Assembly (NCBI GenBank): GCA_918026815.1
Contig: CAKJVC010000021.1
Span: 124,001-188,000 of the forward strand
Direction: 5' to 3'
DNA length: 64,000 bases
Origin: Chalara sp. BL73
Lineage: Eukaryota; Ascomycota; Leotiomycetes; Helotiales
The notes beneath the pieces were generated by a model. That model saw only the letters and a list, made by a program, of their open reading frames with translations, searched no databases and was not told where the DNA came from. Shown one piece after another: positions 60,449 to 64,000 of this stretch (position 1 is the first letter of the stretch; every line of letters begins with the position of its first letter). The position numbers were made by a program, and so were the translations under genes.

Positions 60449-63141
60449 TCAATCGTTGCGCTTGAAGAAATAGACATAGGCGAACTTCTTCATTTCCTCA
60501 ACGTCAACTGCCTTAACGACCTTCTCGTCATTGAAGAGAACCCATTCCGGGTCGGCAGGTGATGCTTCGTCGATCTTCTTTCGGACGAACGCAACATAGT
60601 GTCTATGTCTTGTTAGCCGTCTACAGCTAAATGAAATGGGGAGGGTTAGCTTACCCGGTGTGGACGCTGCTGCCTTTATGGCAGACGATAGAGTTGAGTT
60701 GGAATTCGGCAGGTAGCTCGCTCTTCCCAGCCAATTCCTTGGGGGCACCACTCGAAGATGTTAGTATTTTTGATCTTAGGTGAGCAGGTAACTCCATTAG
60801 ACATCATGTTTGATGGCACTTACGCGTCAGTAGCGGCGGATTCATCCTCGCCTTGTGCGTCGGGGTGATTGAAGAGCCACTCAACCGCACGCTCAACATC
60901 TCCACCTGTTTCCCTTAAAGCTTGCCGTGCCTGTGCCGGAGCGAAACCCATCTCTGATACCAAGGAGATCTTGGCAGGGTCAATATCAGCCACCGGTGAA
61001 CCACTAGTCAATACCAGAGGGTCATCAATGTCTGGATCTTCCATGTGACCAAAGAGCCATTCCATAGCTGCATCTGCGCTCGAGTTACCAGTGGCGTGCA
61101 AAGCCTTCTCGCACCGAACACGAGGGAAGCCCATGCCTTCAAGCTGTTGGACTGCTTCGGCATTTGCGACAAAAGATGGCTGAAGTGACACACGTCAGTA
61201 GGCTGATCCCTATGATTAACACCATGCCGAAATCTTACCTTGCTTTCACTTGCATCTTCGGGTAGCAATTCCTCATTAGGCTGGTGTCCTTGAGACTTAT
61301 ATGCATCTAGCAAGAATGGCTCGTCTCCTACAATAACAGCCACATTGACCTTGGTAGGAACCCAGTTTACCAAGATGAACCTTCTAGCATTGACAGCAAG
61401 AACTTCAGGGAATGTCTTAAAAAGGGATTGTTTTGAGAATCCATCCTTGCTACCACATTCTGAGCACGTGAGCTCGACGATCTCGGATCCCGTGAAGCTA
61501 TCGAGGCATTCTTTCAAAGTCACTGGCTCGTACTCGTCACTGCTCTCCAGTACTTCGGCACCGGTGGCTTCTGTCCGAGGGATTTTTCTTAACGGCACGG
61601 GAATGGAAATATTATCTTGCTCATCGGTTCGATATCGAACCTTCTTGCAACTCAAGCACTGTAATCGGTGTTCTAAGATAAATCTAAAGGCCGACGTTGG
61701 ATCTTGAGATTTGGCATTGTTCTGTGATCGAGTGATGAGCTTGAACAAATGAAGTAAGAATTCGAACGCATCTTGTTGTCGCATAGTTGAGAACTCAGGG
61801 TGGCCTCTTCCAACGAGATGTTTTAGCATAGACGGTGCAAGCCCTCTTTGATAAGGAGAGCCTTGTGTCGCATCAACGTCAGGATCAGGAATGGCATAAC
61901 GTCCAGAAAGAAGTCCCTCTGCAATCTTTCGCAATTGCGTTTCGAGATCCTGTGCAGGATCATCAAGACCAGTAACTGCATCTTCGTCTGGAAGGTAATA
62001 GCGTTGTTTAAATTGCGGTAAAGCAAACAGGCACTGCAGAGTGCTCGCCAGATAGCAGCTGTTACCGATGTTCTTTAAGCCTGTGAATCCTTCTCCAAAT
62101 AATTTTCTCAGCTCACGGCCATCATCATCTGTCATAGAAAATTCCCATCGTAAATTCTCGTCGACTTGCATCTCCATTAAGCTCTTCTCCGTTTTCTGGC
62201 GTTCCGCAAGTAAGATACCCCAGTTGGCGAGATGAGCAGCAAGGCTTCCATCAATCCTTTCCTCATCGCAAGCATAACAGTAGACATCAGCTGTGCCATC
62301 AGATGTGATAGATCCTAACTTAACGGCAACCGCATGCCCTGTCGAATTCTTATGTGCCACTCCATGGGAGTTTCCTTTCAACCCACCGAACTGTGCCCGA
62401 CCGCACCCCAGATTGCCACATTGTAGACAGAGCCAGAGATTCTCCTTCAGATCGCAGGAAGAACAATGGCCAAGATCCTGAGATTGGATCTGACGTGCAT
62501 CCTCTTGCTGCAGAGTTAAGATATGCTCGCAAGAAGTGAACTCCTGCTCCCAAGCTTTGACTTCTTCCTGGCGGGAGAATGTATTTGCCTTCAGTACTCC
62601 ATCAACCACAGCCGCAAGCTTGCCCTGTGATTTATCGATATCCTCTATTCCGCATTCGTAGCATTTGACCGTGGTATGGTAATCGTATCGATCAGCTTCG
62701 GTTTCGGCAGCAATGGCTAGCCTATAGGTTGCTTAGCAATATGATAGGAAAACCATGATGGCAAACTTACTTGGTGACCTTCTGAGGAGGCTCATCGCGG
62801 GAAACTTGCTTCCGAGTTCTCTGAATATTCAAGACCAAGGGGTGAGCTCGAGTAGCATAGTGCATCGCAGCATGTTGGTGTTGGCCGGTACATCCCCCGT
62901 TGAAGCAATACAGACACACATCCAAGCCTTGCACGTCATCCTAACCCATGACTTTAGCAATATATACCTCTAGTATGCATAGAATTCGTACGATAGAGTC
63001 AAAGCACTGCGTGCAGTCCTCTCGATACACGGCTTGGCTTGGTCCTGGAGGTCGCAAAGCTGTTTGAGGGAGTTAAAGGTTGGATGTGGCAAAGGTAGAG
63101 GTTGACAACGAACCAGTAGCATTTGTATGTATGCATGCCAT
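60449..63141 (-). CDS. UBP14: Ubiquitin carboxyl-terminal hydrolase 14 (USP5/isopeptidase T type)
   Basis: Seven exons, 63141-63114, 63059-62992, 62940-62771, 62721-61239, 61179-60824, 60750-60655 and 60602-60449, give 784 residues, equal to the family norm. The tiny first exon (28 bases) supplies MACIHTNAT, and exon 2 continues with RPPGPSQAVYREDCTQCF as in other UBP14 proteins. Two zinc-finger UBP domains follow: CLYCFNGGC with QHQHAAMHY, then LWLCLQCGNLGCG with GHAVAVKLG. The catalytic Cys lies at about residue 311 in NIGNSCYLAS, two UBA domains at about residues 590-630 and 655-695, and the catalytic His in VHTG-HYVAF, whose Gly codon is split by the last intron. The enzyme disassembles free polyubiquitin chains in the cytosol. 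The first donor is GTTCGT, weak but required. It is divergent from the partial gene at the right edge. Confidence 0.95.
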
Positions 63142-63932
63142 TTTGATGGTTTCTTGTGCTTCTCGTACAAATAGATATGTGTTACGTCGCAATTTGTTGG
63201 CTTTTATTTTGGAGAAGTCATGGTATGGGCTGCTTCTTCCAAGCAAGGTCCAGGCAGTAAACGCGGGGCTTACAGGACAGACGGCAGTGGTGGCGGGGCA
63301 TGGAGCTGCGAAGCGAAACCGCCATTTCTTGCATATGAATATCTCTTTTTACATAGCATGCGGGAACAACGTGTCGTCGGGATATATCGCTTTGACCAAG
63401 ATGCAATGAGAGGTTATCGTATTATAGCGCTGTCTTCTCTATGCAAAAAGAGAAAAGTAATAACCAGAGCCCTGCTTTTAGGGAGCAGTTCCATGCGTGT
63501 GTTAATTGATTTGTGTTGTCCTGGCAAAGTTAAATAATCTACTTGCTTGTCCAGCATATTTCTGCCTCTGCTTTCGTGGGCTGAAAAGGCCAAGCCCTCA
63601 GAATACTGCATCGAGCTTATATTGACGATTGTGTTGCCTCTTACCATCATTCTATCTCTTCCAGTCAAATCACGAAGTTGAAGCCAATTCACGTGATGGA
63701 AAGAAAGTCGATGACGGAGCGAATCGCTCTGATTGGACGCCGACAAATATCCGAAGCTTCGGACTAGTCTTTATCTTTTCCCAATCGACATCATTTCCCC
63801 AACTTCTTCTCCTCTTCCTGACCAAACAACCTACAATCTAACAATTGAACCATCAACGAAAAGATCAATAAAGTCAACAATATCAATCCTTTACACTCTT
63901 TCACACCCTTTACTTCAGCTTACAATCATATA
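63142..63932. promoter_or_regulatory. Divergent promoter region of UBP14 and the right-edge gene
   Basis: The region between two divergent starts. The last 150 bases are C/A- and T/C-rich, as in a fungal leader, and no longer coding frame is convincing. Confidence 0.55.
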
Positions 63933-64000
63933 ATGTTTCGCAGAGCGCTTTTGACAGGAGCTCGGGGTGCTGGACGAGCGATCTCGGCATCCGCCACCAG
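63933..64000 (+). CDS. 5' end of a gene, probably a mitochondrial protein (cut by window edge)
   Basis: Twenty-two codons are visible, MFRRALLTGARGAGRAISAS and two more. The Arg/Ala/Ser-rich, acid-free composition is that of a mitochondrial targeting presequence. The preceding 100 bases are pyrimidine- and A-rich like a leader. The product cannot be named from this fragment. Confidence 0.55.
   Translation, partial: MFRRALLTGARGAGRAISASAT

Overview
The window looks like a piece of a filamentous ascomycete nuclear genome (Pezizomycotina). The genes are split by many short GT-AG introns of roughly 45-110 bases. They include families typical of filamentous fungi: a HET-domain gene, a C2H2 plus fungal-trans regulator, a fungal bZIP relative, a BRE4/FUSC-type membrane protein and a TehA/Mae1-type anion channel. 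Base composition is about even, and genes alternate strand without operons. A Leotiomycetes-like fungus is my guess, but I cannot prove the class from sequence alone. All exon joins given were made by hand from splice sites plus frame and family continuity.

Layout. 1-12.3 kb is a dense housekeeping block: a doubtful small spliced gene, a TMEM234-like membrane protein, a large BRE4/FUSC-like protein, PRP24/SART3 and mitochondrial ribosomal protein L22. PRP24 and L22 are divergent over a shared 368-base promoter. 13.1-25.1 kb is mostly metabolic and accessory: an AKR7-like aldo-keto reductase, a broken bZIP gene, an MFS transporter, an atypical epimerase-like SDR, an unrecognised 414-residue protein and a classical SDR. 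25-38 kb is sparser: a TehA/Mae1-family transporter, a 723-residue protein with a tandem AD-x-x-GF-x-x-G repeat, a G+C-rich patch with a frame-broken coding remnant, and eIF2B beta.

38.9-48.7 kb is again housekeeping: NEM1-type phosphatase, the largest subunit of RNA polymerase III and a membrane-anchored neutral ceramidase. 49.2-56.1 kb is gene-poor, with a decayed HET-domain gene and about 5 kb without a gene upstream of a 1045-residue C2H2/fungal-trans regulator. The window closes with UBP14 (USP5-type deubiquitinase) and the first codons of a gene whose N-terminus looks like a mitochondrial presequence.

The genes do not form one pathway. NEM1 and neutral ceramidase are both lipid-related, and PRP24, RNA polymerase III, eIF2B and L22 are gene-expression machinery, but the mixture is ordinary synteny. 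I found no biosynthetic cluster, CRISPR array, rRNA, tRNA or intact transposon. The most unusual items are the repeat-bearing 723-residue protein, the two decayed regulatory or incompatibility genes, the G+C-rich remnant and a 23-base microexon inside a zinc finger.
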